The notes beneath the pieces were generated by a model. The model was not told where the DNA came from and did no database searches. It saw only the letters and a program-made list of their open reading frames with translations. Positions 7,216 through 14,953 of a stretch of DNA of 64,000 nt are shown piece by piece (within the stretch, counting starts at the first letter, position 1; the number at the start of each line of letters is the position of its first letter). The translations under genes were made by a program, and so were the position numbers. The DNA comes from Paenibacillus_S vulneris (GTDB taxonomy: Bacteria; Bacillota; Bacilli; Paenibacillales; NBRC-103111). The stretch is taken from assembly GCF_039543185.1 (NCBI RefSeq), contig NZ_BAABJG010000055.1, positions 483,864-547,863 of the forward strand. The letters run 5' to 3'.

Positions 7216-7404
7216 TTATACGCCTACTAACATGCTTTCCTGCCATTTCAAAAATACATCTCTTATTTGCCTCATCTCCAAGGTATCGAATCGCATACTG
7301 TTAAACCAACTATCTGGGTCAGACTGAAGCAATTGTAAAAGATCCTGTTGAAAATAGGTTAATTTAAGCTTCAATTCATTCTCTGCAAATTCTACGATAT
7401 TCAT
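7216..7404 (-). CDS. Hypothetical protein, 62 aa
   Basis: ATG after AAAGGAGATATATTAA. Begins MNIVEFAENELKLKLTYFQQ, with DLLQLLQSDPDSWF following. The motif N-x-EFAE-x-ELKLKL-x-YFQ resembles the N-terminal adaptor helices seen in some phage terminases, but the gene is far from the packaging cluster and too short to be one. Function unknown. Confidence 0.65.
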   Translation of the reverse strand: MNIVEFAENELKLKLTYFQQDLLQLLQSDPDSWFNSMRFDTLEMRQIRDVFLKWQESMLVGV

Positions 7405-7487
7405 TTAATATATCTCCTTTATTAAGTTTCTTATAATTTTCAAAATATAGTTGTAACTAGACATAAACAACATTAATCTCACATATG

Positions 7488-7811
7488 TTATGCCCCTACT
7501 CCTGAAAACAATTTTTCTCTAATTTCTCTTTTGCATCTTGCAACTGACAGTTCTTTTATTTGACGAATATAATAATCAAAAGCAAATCCGTTCAACTCAT
7601 CAACTTCAACTTTCATATTAGTATAATTATCAATAATCACTACATTCCAGCCGCGGACGCGCTCATAAAATTTAAATGTGTAATCGCACCATTTTGTATT
7701 CATTGAATCAAGCAATTTATTAATTTCAGACTCAGTTATGTATGAATTATTAAGTTTCTCAATATTGTATACGTAGTCTCTTTCAATAAATCGTCTATTT
7801 ATTACCTTCAT
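7488..7811 (-). CDS. Hypothetical protein, 107 aa
   Basis: ATG after GGAGTAGATGAAAA. Begins MKVINRRFIERDYVYNIEKL. Mixed alpha/beta with several aromatic residues (YTFKFYERVRGWNVVIIDNY). Single cysteine. Not recognised. Confidence 0.65.
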   Translation of the reverse strand: MKVINRRFIERDYVYNIEKLNNSYITESEINKLLDSMNTKWCDYTFKFYERVRGWNVVIIDNYTNMKVEVDELNGFAFDYYIRQIKELSVARCKREIREKLFSGVGA

Positions 7812-7883
7812 TTTTCATCTACTCCTTATATGATTGGTTATATATTATTGATCTAATGAAACGAAGATTTTATTGTAGTTCGA

Positions 7884-8177
7884 TTATTCCCAGCCAAGAA
7901 GAGCTAACATGTCATCACACCATTTACGACTGCTTTTATCTCTTCCATACTCAGTACTTCCCTTTTCGCCATAAAGCCAAGCATCATTGTCCAGCATAGA
8001 ACAGCCGATTTCATTTTTGCGCTCAACACAATATTTATTTTTATTTATTCTAACTCTTGGTGTCTTCTCAATAAAAGCAACTCGTTCCTCAACATTATCG
8101 GGATTGCCACCGATTTTTACTCTCGTTGCACAATGACCATCAACAATAATCCAGTCAGATAATTGCTTAAATTCCAC
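7884..8177 (-). CDS. Hypothetical protein, 97 aa
   Basis: GTG start at 8175-8177 with GGGAGAG upstream. Begins MEFKQLSDWIIVDGHCATRV; four cysteines are scattered (HCAT, KYCVE, IGCSM, WCDD) and may be structural. An exact copy of the 18-bp palindrome (7857-7874) follows its stop. Confidence 0.65.
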   Translation of the reverse strand: MEFKQLSDWIIVDGHCATRVKIGGNPDNVEERVAFIEKTPRVRINKNKYCVERKNEIGCSMLDNDAWLYGEKGSTEYGRDKSSRKWCDDMLALLGWE

Positions 8178-8200
8178 TCATCTCACTCTCCCTATAAAAT

Positions 8201-8440
8201 TCACTTTTTATCTGATATTGCAACAGCTACATAAGGATATCCATCGTTCAGATGTTTCACTATAAATGCATTTTCATCGATAAGATTCTGTAAAAAATAT
8301 CGAATTTGGTCTCTGGAAAATCTCATTGTGACTTCTGTCTCCATATCTGAAACTTTTATACTGTAAAAATCGCCATCCCCTCTAAGTAAGTAATGAGAGA
8401 TATGATCACCTTCGCTAAAATCATAAATTACATTTGCCAA
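8201..8440 (-). CDS. Hypothetical protein, 79 aa
   Basis: Begins MANVIYDFSEGDHISHYLLR. Alternating hydrophobic pattern suggests a small beta-rich fold followed by a helix (DQIRYFLQNLIDENAFIVKH). Its stop codon lies inside the palindrome at 8194-8211. Not recognised. Confidence 0.65.
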   Translation of the reverse strand: MANVIYDFSEGDHISHYLLRGDGDFYSIKVSDMETEVTMRFSRDQIRYFLQNLIDENAFIVKHLNDGYPYVAVAISDKK

Positions 8441-8470
8441 AACTAAATCACTCCTTATGAAATCTGCTTT

Positions 8471-8650
8471 TTATGTTCTATCGAAAAATACTGCATCTCT
8501 TAAAGCCGATTCGAACGCTTCATGAAACTCTGTGTTATTCTTCATCCAGCCGCTAATATAGCAAAGAACAATTACTTTATCTCTGTCACTTAGTTTATTG
8601 ATTTGCTCCATTCTTTCATTGTGTAATGTCATATTTTCCTCTTTCAACAT
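8471..8650 (-). CDS. Hypothetical protein, 59 aa
   Basis: Reads MLKEENMTLHNERMEQINKL from ATG 8650; a second ATG at 8632 has a better ribosome binding site (AAAGAGGAAAAT), so the product may be 53 residues. The sequence SDRDKVIVLCYISGWMKNN resembles no family I know. The TAA stop is part of the palindrome at 8457-8474. Confidence 0.55.
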   Translation of the reverse strand: MLKEENMTLHNERMEQINKLSDRDKVIVLCYISGWMKNNTEFHEAFESALRDAVFFDRT

Positions 8651-8733
8651 ATATCACCCTATTTCATATGAAGTTGATTTTTCATCTTTTATTGTCGTGA
8701 TTATTTCTTGACTATGCATCTGTGCTGATCAAA

Positions 8734-8763
8734 CGAATAATTTCTTCCAAGTGGTGCATAATA
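8734..8763 (+). promoter_or_regulatory. Possible forespore (sigma-F/G-type) promoter
   Basis: CGAATA (8734-8739), a 17-base spacer and CATAATA (8757-8763) approximate the Bacillus sigma-G consensus TGAATA-N17/18-CATNNTA. No convincing sigma-A pair fits the same position. It would drive the 54-residue rightward gene at 8789. Inference only; short AT-rich matches can arise by chance. Confidence 0.35.
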
Positions 8764-8788
8764 AGTCATGATAAAAGGAGGTGCAATA

Positions 8789-8953
8789 GTGAAACATAGT
8801 GTCAAACAACAGATTGCAGCAGAAGCTGGTATTACTGAATATCAAGCAGAGAAAGCTGCAGATGCTCTTTTGGGCTACTTTAAAACACGTTTACCTGTAG
8901 AAATCAACGATGAACTTTACAACTCGCTTATTGGCGAAGATAAACTTGACTAA
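8789..8953 (+). CDS. Small rightward helical protein, 54 aa
   Basis: GTG start at 8789-8791 chosen because AAAGGAGGTG lies 6 bases upstream. Begins with MKHSVKQQIAAEAGITEYQA; the pattern QIAAEAGIT-x-YQAEKAADALLGYF resembles the N-terminal helices of HU/IHF or DUF2267-like proteins, without the DNA-binding arm. It is the only rightward gene inside the leftward small-gene block and has its own terminator, so it behaves as an independent moron-like unit. Confidence 0.7.
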   Translation: MKHSVKQQIAAEAGITEYQAEKAADALLGYFKTRLPVEINDELYNSLIGEDKLD

Positions 8954-8973
8954 CTCCCTCATGGGAGTTTTTT
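8952..8973 (+). terminator. Intrinsic terminator of the 8789 gene
   Basis: AACTCCC-tcat-GGGAGTT stem directly after the TAA stop, followed by a T run. Compact and strong. Confidence 0.85.
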
Positions 8974-8983
8974 AGTCTCGTTT

Positions 8984-9352
8984 TCAAGTGTTGCTCTTAT
9001 TATTCTTTACTTTTTCAATATCATCTCCAAACCAAGTCATAAAATACTTCGAATGTCTTATATGTCCTGCTATATCGCCTGCAATGATGCTATTATGTAC
9101 CACTTCTTCTCGGTGAGCACTAAATTCTGAATTTGAACATATTTCATACTTAAATGTCTCAAATACATTTAAACATTCGGCGTATACCACGTAAGTTGTT
9201 ACTGTTATAGTTTTATCGATATAGGGAGTGCTGATCCACTTTTCACAACCAGTTATGGTTGTTGCCCATTTGTATTTATCAAATCGCTTGTTTTGCTGTT
9301 TTAATACTTCATCTTGTAATATTTGAGGACACTCAGAAAAAACGATTATCAT
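8984..9352 (-). CDS. Hypothetical protein, 122 aa
   Basis: ATG at 9350-9352 (MIIVFSECPQILQDEVLKQQ) preferred, since AAAGGG is 10 bases upstream and abuts the alternative TTG. Several aromatic and cysteine residues; segment KWISTPYIDKTITVTTYVVY is probably beta. Convergent with the 8789 gene. Not recognised. Confidence 0.65.
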   Translation of the reverse strand: MIIVFSECPQILQDEVLKQQNKRFDKYKWATTITGCEKWISTPYIDKTITVTTYVVYAECLNVFETFKYEICSNSEFSAHREEVVHNSIIAGDIAGHIRHSKYFMTWFGDDIEKVKNNKSNT

Positions 9353-9389
9353 TCTTTTCAATCCCTTTCAAAATACTTCTTTTTATATT

Positions 9390-9587
9390 TTATTTTAATT
9401 TTTGTAGATCTTTTTTCTTCTTAGCCAAGAATTCATCTATAGTTATTTCAGATATAGAAACCAATTCATAATTTAATCCATCTCGAATCACTTCGGCTTG
9501 CGCCAGAATAATTGCTTCTCTCTCGTTAAAAGAAGAAACGTATTGTTTACATCCAGCCAGAACAACTTCGTAATATTTCTTTTTCAT
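9390..9587 (-). CDS. Hypothetical protein, 65 aa
   Basis: Begins MKKKYYEVVLAGCKQYVSSF; the pattern YxVVLAGxKxxxxSFNEREAI resembles small domains that occur in many phage proteins where a beta strand is followed by a helix. The C-terminus is lysine-rich (LAKKKKDLQKLK). No assigned function. Confidence 0.65.
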   Translation of the reverse strand: MKKKYYEVVLAGCKQYVSSFNEREAIILAQAEVIRDGLNYELVSISEITIDEFLAKKKKDLQKLK

Positions 9588-9617
9588 TTAATGCGGCCTC
9601 CACATAAAAGACTTATT

Positions 9618-9830
9618 TCATTCGGTTTCATCAACATCAAAACTTAGAAGTTGAATCCTCATGACTCCCTTATCGTTTAAATCACCAGCACGACCAAAGT
9701 TGCGACCTTTATTACCTTCGATAATTTTAGATAGATCAATTTCAACATAAAGTCTATCTTCTTGCCATTCCCCTTCACCATCATTTACCGTTTCTCTTTT
9801 AATTTCAGCAGCAATAATTTCAATTTGCAT
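9618..9830 (-). CDS. Hypothetical protein, 70 aa
   Basis: Begins MQIEIIAAEIKRETVNDGEG, acidic and beta-rich. The TGA stop lies in an exact palindrome copy (9604-9621), and another exact copy (9845-9862) precedes its ribosome binding site. Not recognised. Confidence 0.65.
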   Translation of the reverse strand: MQIEIIAAEIKRETVNDGEGEWQEDRLYVEIDLSKIIEGNKGRNFGRAGDLNDKGVMRIQLLSFDVDETE

Positions 9831-9866
9831 GTTTTACACTCCTTATAAAATACTTCTTTTATAGCA

Positions 9867-10031
9867 TTAAACTACCTTAACGTATTTGTCTTCAATAAAT
9901 CCGACAACTTTATACTTCTTTCCGTTTCCCAAAATAATTTCTTGGTCAATTTCTAAGTTTACATCTTCCTGCACATATATCCATCTGTCGGTAATGATAT
10001 TTACAGCATTCTTGCCTTCTCTGATAAGCAT
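9867..10031 (-). CDS. Hypothetical protein, 54 aa
   Basis: ATG after GGAGGGTAGAAAG. Begins MLIREGKNAVNIITDRWIYV and ends IEDKYVKVV; probably a small beta-barrel. Not recognised. Confidence 0.6.
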   Translation of the reverse strand: MLIREGKNAVNIITDRWIYVQEDVNLEIDQEIILGNGKKYKVVGFIEDKYVKVV

Positions 10032-10065
10032 CTTTCTACCCTCCCTTTCAAATAAAAGAATCCTT

Positions 10066-10179
10066 TCATTTGCTTTTTTTCCTGATAATTTCGAGAATTT
10101 TTTCTACTAGGCTATGCTTATCTCCCACATGAAATAAACAAGCCGAATGTATTTCATCCAATTTCTCTTTATTAGTCAT
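10066..10179 (-). CDS. Small hypothetical protein, 37 aa
   Basis: ATG after GGAGACGAAATATAG. Begins MTNKEKLDEIHSACLFHVGD and ends with a basic helix (LEIIRKKSK). The TGA stop is supplied by an exact palindrome copy (10052-10069), which together with the good ribosome binding site supports it as a real gene despite its size. Confidence 0.55.
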   Translation of the reverse strand: MTNKEKLDEIHSACLFHVGDKHSLVEKILEIIRKKSK

Positions 10180-10221
10180 CTATATTTCGTCTCCTTATAA
10201 AATAATCTTTTTATCTTAATT

Positions 10222-10380
10222 TTATTTCTTTAGTAAAGTATCTATACAACTCATCAAAAATTGAAAGTCACCTGCATACACAACCCCTTCTTGCAACTTG
10301 TCATCTTCACCTAATAGATCAGCATAACGAAATTTCATGAATTCTACTTTCTTAATATCAATTACTTCTTCCTCGTTCAT
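10222..10380 (-). CDS. Small hypothetical protein, 52 aa
   Basis: ATG after AAGGAGAGAGATAATA. Begins MNEEEVIDIKKVEFMKFRYA; acidic N-terminus, helical. Located between exact palindrome copies at 10197 and 10405. Not recognised. Confidence 0.6.
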   Translation of the reverse strand: MNEEEVIDIKKVEFMKFRYADLLGEDDKLQEGVVYAGDFQFLMSCIDTLLKK

Positions 10381-10424
10381 TATTATCTCTCTCCTTATTT
10401 ACAAATGAAATATTCATTTTATTA

Positions 10425-11282
10425 TTAATATCGGTTACAATTGCAAGCTCCACAAGAGCAAACCAACCAACGACATCTTCTACATTTATTGTTTCTTCGT
10501 GATGAAAGCTCTGCCTTGCATTTCCAACAATGTGTTTCCCTAATTGCAGGTGGTGTGTATGTGTCTCTTTGTATGTGTTTTGTTGCTATTCTTAACCTTT
10601 TCATAACTTCTTCATTCTTTTTAATTTCTTCTATAGCCGTATTTAATAATTTTTCTAATCGACCCTGATCATTTAGTCTTTTTAATGTTACATATGTAAT
10701 GTCATTCCCACTTTGTTTTTGCTCACTCATTATTTGTTGCTCAAGATATTTTTTGTTGTGATTAGAGTCAGATCCATAATTCAGATTATCAATAAATCTG
10801 GATACAAAGGAACTAGAACGTTCAATTTTCCCACGGTATTTGATTGCTAAATTTTTAAAGGCCTTCGAATGAAGAACATCATTTTCTTGCTTTTCTTGCA
10901 TTTTTTGAATTTCAACAACTTTTCTCTGCTTTTCTTCTATTTTACTCATTACTTGATTTATGTACTCTTCTGCTTTTTTAACGTGTTTTTGAACAATTTG
11001 ATCCAGAGTAAATTGATGATATTCATTGTCCGTCATACATCTCAACTGAAAATTTAATGTAACTGCCATTACTTCTATTCCCTCAACAATTGCTAATCTA
11101 TATTGTAAAAGTTCTTCCTTATTGTAAATCTTAGGGATAGTTCCAAGTATAAAATCATTAAATTTTACTATGACATCACTTCCGTTTTTCTGCAGCTCTA
11201 CTATATCTCCAACATGTATTTTGTTCCTCAATATGGATAGTGAAACTTGCACCCTTCTATTATCCAGCCCTTTAATAATCAC
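10425..11282 (-). CDS. Coiled-coil protein with C-terminal zinc-binding cysteines
   Basis: GTG start at 11280-11282 chosen because GGAGG lies 7 bases upstream, giving 285 residues. An N-terminal beta-rich part (KIHVGDIVELQKNGSDVIVK) is followed by long charged coiled coil (about residues 95-150 and 195-235) and a C-terminal cluster of cysteines (CWKCKAEL...CRRCRWLVCSCGACNC) able to bind two zinc ions. Such architecture suggests an oligomeric nucleic-acid- or protein-binding factor. Family not recognised. Confidence 0.7.
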   Translation of the reverse strand: MIIKGLDNRRVQVSLSILRNKIHVGDIVELQKNGSDVIVKFNDFILGTIPKIYNKEELLQYRLAIVEGIEVMAVTLNFQLRCMTDNEYHQFTLDQIVQKHVKKAEEYINQVMSKIEEKQRKVVEIQKMQEKQENDVLHSKAFKNLAIKYRGKIERSSSFVSRFIDNLNYGSDSNHNKKYLEQQIMSEQKQSGNDITYVTLKRLNDQGRLEKLLNTAIEEIKKNEEVMKRLRIATKHIQRDTYTPPAIRETHCWKCKAELSSRRNNKCRRCRWLVCSCGACNCNRY

Positions 11283-11389
11283 AATATATTCCTCCGTAAC
11301 CAAATATCACTGTAATTATTATAATGTTATTTGATTTTTCTTGCTACATTTCTTGAAACTTAGTAGTTTATAAAATTCGATTGAAAGGA

Positions 11390-11530
11390 TCATTTCATCT
11401 TATTTATTAATTCTGACTTCTGCTGCCATTTTTGCAAGGTTCTAAACAACTTAGAAAATCGTTCTTCATTAATTTCACCATTTTTAAATTTGTTAAAAAT
11501 AACTGGATAATACATGTCGTATATTCTCAT
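11390..11530 (-). CDS. Small hypothetical protein, 46 aa
   Basis: Begins MRIYDMYYPVIFNKFKNGEI, ends KSELINKMK. AGAGGTAGTG precedes the ATG. Its stop lies within a one-mismatch palindrome (11381-11398). Basic and helical; not recognised. Confidence 0.5.
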   Translation of the reverse strand: MRIYDMYYPVIFNKFKNGEINEERFSKLFRTLQKWQQKSELINKMK

Positions 11531-11564
11531 CTTCACTACCTCTATGCCCCAATCGCTATTTTGA

Positions 11565-11867
11565 TCATTTTATTAACTCATAATATTTCTTGATGTTTTC
11601 CACCTTCACCTGTCTACGGCTTGAATTGCTGTGATCGAGAAAAATCGAAACCTTATCATGCCATTGTTCAAATACAATTAAATTTGTAACCTGTTTACGA
11701 GTTTTCCTATGAATAAGTTTGAAGCCACATGTTTTCACATTTTCCCAAAACATCTCACACTGTATAGACCACTTTAAGCTCTGTAATTCTTCAGACACTT
11801 CTTTAAATAAATCTGGTTCGATGATCACTTTGATCAGCTCCCGATAAAGATATAGTTTCATTGTCAT
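11565..11867 (-). CDS. Hypothetical protein, 100 aa
   Basis: Begins MTMKLYLYRELIKVIIEPDL; an ATG six bases later is equally possible and no strong ribosome binding site is visible. Mixed alpha/beta with a basic C-terminal part (SSRRQVKVENIKKYYELIK). Not recognised. Confidence 0.6.
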   Translation of the reverse strand: MTMKLYLYRELIKVIIEPDLFKEVSEELQSLKWSIQCEMFWENVKTCGFKLIHRKTRKQVTNLIVFEQWHDKVSIFLDHSNSSRRQVKVENIKKYYELIK

Positions 11868-11959
11868 TTATGTATTTTTCATTTCTTACCTATATTATAC
11901 ATTTTATTTCGAATATATCAAGCATTATTTTCTATTTTTTATTCTTTAATTTTTCATAT

Positions 11960-12006
11960 GAATAAATAAAAGTCTAAAGCAACCCCCAATGGATCACTTT
12001 AGACTT
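11960..12006 (-). terminator. Leftward intrinsic terminator after the toxin operon
   Basis: Perfect 10-bp stem AAGTCTAAAG (11970-11979) / CTTTAGACTT (11997-12006) with a 17-base loop; on the leftward strand the stem is followed by a T-rich tract. It closes the MazF-like/53-residue operon. Confidence 0.65.
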
Positions 12007-12072
12007 CATGTCTTATACCATATTTTATACACCTATGTACACCCATTTCTCCAATTAATAAACGCGTACAAA

Positions 12073-12234
12073 CTATGCTACAAAGGCCATTATTCTATAT
12101 CTTCCTCGAACTGCTATTTTTCTTTCTTTTGCCTCTTTAATAACTGAATCTGGATCACTAAATCCCAACTGCAGCAATTTTTCTTTTAGCAACTCTTCTG
12201 TAAATGCACCCTTACCAACTAATAAATAACTCAT
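12073..12234 (-). CDS. Small protein downstream of the MazF-like toxin, 53 aa
   Basis: ATG at 12232-12234 (MSYLLVGKGAFTEELLKEKL) chosen because AAGGAGGT is 7 bases upstream. Begins 20 bases after the toxin gene's stop, in the same operon. Helical with a basic end (KEAKERKIAVRGRYRIMAF). It does not look like a MazE antitoxin, though an unconventional antitoxin role cannot be excluded from position. Confidence 0.6.
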   Translation of the reverse strand: MSYLLVGKGAFTEELLKEKLLQLGFSDPDSVIKEAKERKIAVRGRYRIMAFVA

Positions 12235-12253
12235 GTTCATACCTCCTTATTTT

Positions 12254-12676
12254 TTAAACAAAACAAAGTGATTTGCCTGTTGAATGACTATAATCTCTTC
12301 TTTCATCATATGTAATTTCATCTTCTGTATCCAAACTTATTCTTATAGCATTATTTACTTCCTTTTCAAGACATGGATTCAATCTTGCAACTTTCGCATA
12401 TAACCTGTTTTTATCAATTGTTCTCAATTGCTCTAACATGACGTACGAATCTCTTTCTAATCCATTAAGTTCTGCATTTAGATAAACATGTGTTGGAATC
12501 TTAGCTTTATCCATCTTTGAAGTAAGTACTGCAACTGTCACTACTGTACTAAACTTATTTCCCAAGTTATTGCTACAAATTAATACAGGTCTAGATTTTC
12601 CCCCTTGTTCGCTTCCAACCACGCCTGACAGATCGGCAATCCAGATATCATACTTTTTATATTCATTAATAATCAT
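12254..12676 (-). CDS. mazF: MazF/PemK-family endoribonuclease toxin
   Basis: 140 residues closely resembling Bacillus MazF (EndoA): WIADLSGVVGSEQGGKSRPV, then the FS...T region, KAKIPTHVYL, GLERDSYVMLEQLRTIDKNRL. The catalytic residues of that family correspond to Arg29 and Thr52, both present. It is about 24 residues longer than Bacillus MazF, the extra part being a charged C-terminal tail. A MazE-like antitoxin is not visible next to it; the only operon partner is the 53-residue gene downstream, which reverses the usual antitoxin-first order. A phage-borne ribonuclease could act in host takeover or exclusion. Confidence 0.85.
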   Translation of the reverse strand: MIINEYKKYDIWIADLSGVVGSEQGGKSRPVLICSNNLGNKFSTVVTVAVLTSKMDKAKIPTHVYLNAELNGLERDSYVMLEQLRTIDKNRLYAKVARLNPCLEKEVNNAIRISLDTEDEITYDERRDYSHSTGKSLCFV

Positions 12677-12782
12677 CTATGTAACAACTCCTATGTTAAT
12701 GTAATCTATTATATTCATTATATTTGTATATTTTATTTTTATCAAGTAGAATATTTGTTCGTATGTATAAATTTATTTTGTT

Positions 12783-12812
12783 TTGAATATATTTAATAAC
12801 AATGGGTACAAT
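12783..12812 (+). promoter_or_regulatory. Promoter candidate for the RsfA-family gene
   Basis: TTGAAT (12783-12788), 18 bases, TACAAT (12807-12812): acceptable sigma-A. The overlapping TGAATA at 12784-12789 also matches a sigma-G -35 element, but the -10 does not fit that class well. Confidence 0.45.
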
Positions 12813-12848
12813 GATATATTAAACAATCATTATATGGAGTTGATTCAA

Positions 12849-13391
12849 GTGTCTAATACCCTAGAAAGAAAAGATGGTTGGAAACCTTCAGAAGATAAAT
12901 TGCTTGCAAATGTAATAATAGAACATGTACGCCAAGGCAGCACGCAACTAAAAGCTTTTGAGGAGGCTGCTGAACATTTAAATAGAACAGCTGCAGCATG
13001 TGGCTTTAGGTGGAATAGCGAGATAAGAAAACAATACGAACATGAATTAAAAAATGCAAAACTATATAGATCTTCTAGAAAGATTCATAATAAAAAGCAA
13101 GTTCATGTTGTAGGTGTCAAAAATAATGAAACTCATGAATTCCCTGCTGTTAAACCACTAGACTCATTAATGGATCAGCTTTTAAGATTTAAAATGACTG
13201 TGGAGAACATGGAAAAACAAATACGCGAATTGACAAATGAGGTTCGTGAAAAAAATTCAATAATTGAATCTCTAACCAATCAAATTGAAAAAGGGAAAAC
13301 CCCTCAAGAAAAAATGACTGAGGATTACAAAAACCTAATTCAAATCATAAATCGTGCAAGAGAGCTGGGGCTCATGGATCGTATAAGCTAA
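12849..13391 (+). CDS. RsfA-family (Myb/SANT-like) transcriptional regulator
   Basis: GTG at 12849-12851 chosen because GGAG lies about 8 bases upstream; product 180 residues. Residues about 8-60 contain a SANT/Myb-like motif typical of Bacillus RsfA/YlbO: WKPSEDKLLANVIIEHVRQG, FEEAAEHLNRTAAACGFRWN, followed by a linker and a C-terminal coiled coil (VENMEKQIRELTNEVREKNS). RsfA regulates forespore genes in Bacillus, so carriage by a phage suggests lysogenic influence on sporulation. It is rightward within leftward genes and has its own promoter and terminator, the hallmarks of a moron. Confidence 0.85.
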   Translation: MSNTLERKDGWKPSEDKLLANVIIEHVRQGSTQLKAFEEAAEHLNRTAAACGFRWNSEIRKQYEHELKNAKLYRSSRKIHNKKQVHVVGVKNNETHEFPAVKPLDSLMDQLLRFKMTVENMEKQIRELTNEVREKNSIIESLTNQIEKGKTPQEKMTEDYKNLIQIINRARELGLMDRIS

Positions 13392-13402
13392 CTTCTTCAG
13401 AT

Positions 13403-13449
13403 GAAAAAGACTTGTCCATATATTTACTCTTTTGGGACAAGTCTTTTTC
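13403..13449. terminator. Bidirectional intrinsic terminator
   Basis: GAAAAAGACTTGTCC and GGGACAAGTCTTTTTC form a perfect stem with A and T runs at both ends, located between the convergent RsfA-family and RecB-like genes. Confidence 0.9.
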
Positions 13450-13462
13450 ATTACGATAAAAC

Positions 13463-14395
13463 CTATATTTTATCAGAACATAATTCCCTATAATTACATC
13501 CTGAACATGCCATTTTACTTGGTTCAGGCTCAAAAGCATCTTTATGAAATGGTTTATTTAAATTATCGTCTGAGACATATAGCCTCATTTCCTCAATACT
13601 ATTTACAACCTCTTGTTTAGTCCACCTAAGCATTTCTTCAGTTGGTTCAATTTCGATACATTCTCCAAACATCAAATACTCTAATCTAATAACTACATCT
13701 TCAATCTTCAAGTTAGGAAATTGATCTTTTAAATAAAGTACATAAAACAAAGCTTGAAATTTATTATCCTCATCAGGCTTACCAGTTTTCCAGTCAGTAA
13801 TAATAAACTTTCCTGATTCATTTCTGTACAACAAATCCATTTTCACATAAAGCTTATCATCAAGCATGTTAAACGTATTAAGTTGCTCTACCTCTAAAAT
13901 TGATGAATCTTCAACCTGTGTAATATCATGTATCGTCTTACTGGCAAGAAGATTATCGATACAAGGCTCCAAACGCTCTTTAATTGCTTCTGTTCGTTTC
14001 TGGGGCAACTTACCATTATAATATATCTCATGTAGCATAATGCTCTTTTTGGGTCTGTTCAACCATTTAGAACGTGATTGGGAAGCTATAAATGCATCAT
14101 TAAGATTTTTCCTGCAAGATAAAACTATATCATCTCTATTGGGAAAGTCCTTCAGTAACCTCCATTGATTAATGGAACTCTCTGCGATAAAATGAAGGCT
14201 TTCACCAAAAATCATATAAAGGTTAGTTAAGTTTTTAAGTCTGTAAGCCATTCTTTGCTCTTCAGTTGCATCATCAAGCCAACCATTATGAGATCCATAG
14301 TAATGATAATAATACTGTCTCTTACACTCTTTAAAGATTTTAGCTCTTGATGTTGACCAAGACCATTCTGGATAAGTACGTACCTCGTATGACAT
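13463..14395 (-). CDS. RecB/Cas4-like PD-(D/E)XK nuclease with predicted Fe-S cluster
   Basis: 310 residues. Motifs: GESLHFIAES with His68, VKMDLLY with Asp187, IITDWKTGKPDED with Asp201 and Lys203, and Gln214 in the following helix. Four cysteines, Cys24 near the N-terminus and Cys297/300/306 at the C-terminus (CSGCNYRELC), match the 4Fe-4S arrangement of AddB/Cas4-type exonucleases. It probably processes DNA ends in phage recombination or replication. The short gene at 14399-14584 lies only 3 bases upstream in the same operon. Confidence 0.85.
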   Translation of the reverse strand: MSYEVRTYPEWSWSTSRAKIFKECKRQYYYHYYGSHNGWLDDATEEQRMAYRLKNLTNLYMIFGESLHFIAESSINQWRLLKDFPNRDDIVLSCRKNLNDAFIASQSRSKWLNRPKKSIMLHEIYYNGKLPQKRTEAIKERLEPCIDNLLASKTIHDITQVEDSSILEVEQLNTFNMLDDKLYVKMDLLYRNESGKFIITDWKTGKPDEDNKFQALFYVLYLKDQFPNLKIEDVVIRLEYLMFGECIEIEPTEEMLRWTKQEVVNSIEEMRLYVSDDNLNKPFHKDAFEPEPSKMACSGCNYRELCSDKI

Positions 14396-14398
14396 ATA

Positions 14399-14584
14399 CT
14401 ACTCCTGTGGTGGATATTCTTTTTTCAGTTCTTCAACTGAATCATACTTGGGAGTTTCAAATATAATCTTTGCTGGTGCTTTATCTGTTTTGTTTTGCAC
14501 AATGTGACCATAATACTTAGCATTTTTAACGAAGACAAACATTGTTTTATCAGGCTCTTTCTTTAAAGCATATCTTCCGATCAA
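14399..14584 (-). CDS. Hypothetical protein, 61 aa
   Basis: Begins MIGRYALKKEPDKTMFVFVK; ends KKEYPPQE. Preceded by GGAGGTG. Basic N-terminal half, no cysteine. Directly upstream of the RecB-like nuclease, possibly an accessory protein. Not recognised. Confidence 0.65.
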   Translation of the reverse strand: MIGRYALKKEPDKTMFVFVKNAKYYGHIVQNKTDKAPAKIIFETPKYDSVEELKKEYPPQE

Positions 14585-14953
14585 AAGAACACCTCCATCC
14601 TACACAAACATATATTCGCTATATTATAAAAAAATCCTCTATATTATTGAATTTTTTTGTAATCATACTATCTGGGGGAAATCAGAAGAAAACCATAACT
14701 AAACTCCCCTTACAATTTTGGACAGGTTACTCTTGATGCTTTATCATAAAACTCATCCCTCATAACACATAATTTTCATATCTTTAAGAACCACTTCATT
14801 CTTCCAAAGCACAATTCCCCTAACTTAGGTTTAAAGAATCCACACCAAAACAGAAAAATAGATGGTTATGACCTATATTTTACCATGTAATTTATTGGTA
14901 TCATATCCATTGTAACTGGCCAGTTGCGATTAAATGCAATGGGGGAATGTTGT
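14585..14953. other. Divergent non-coding region upstream of the secreted-protein gene
   Basis: About 370 bp with no supported gene. It contains a perfect 12-bp palindrome AACTGGCCAGTT (14914-14925) about 28 bases before the rightward start codon, a candidate operator, and should carry the leftward promoter of the nuclease operon. I could not pick convincing -35/-10 pairs. Confidence 0.5.

Noticed and set aside
10441..10668. Rightward open frame opposite the zinc/coiled-coil gene
   Set aside because: Antisense shadow of a well-supported leftward gene; no ribosome binding site.
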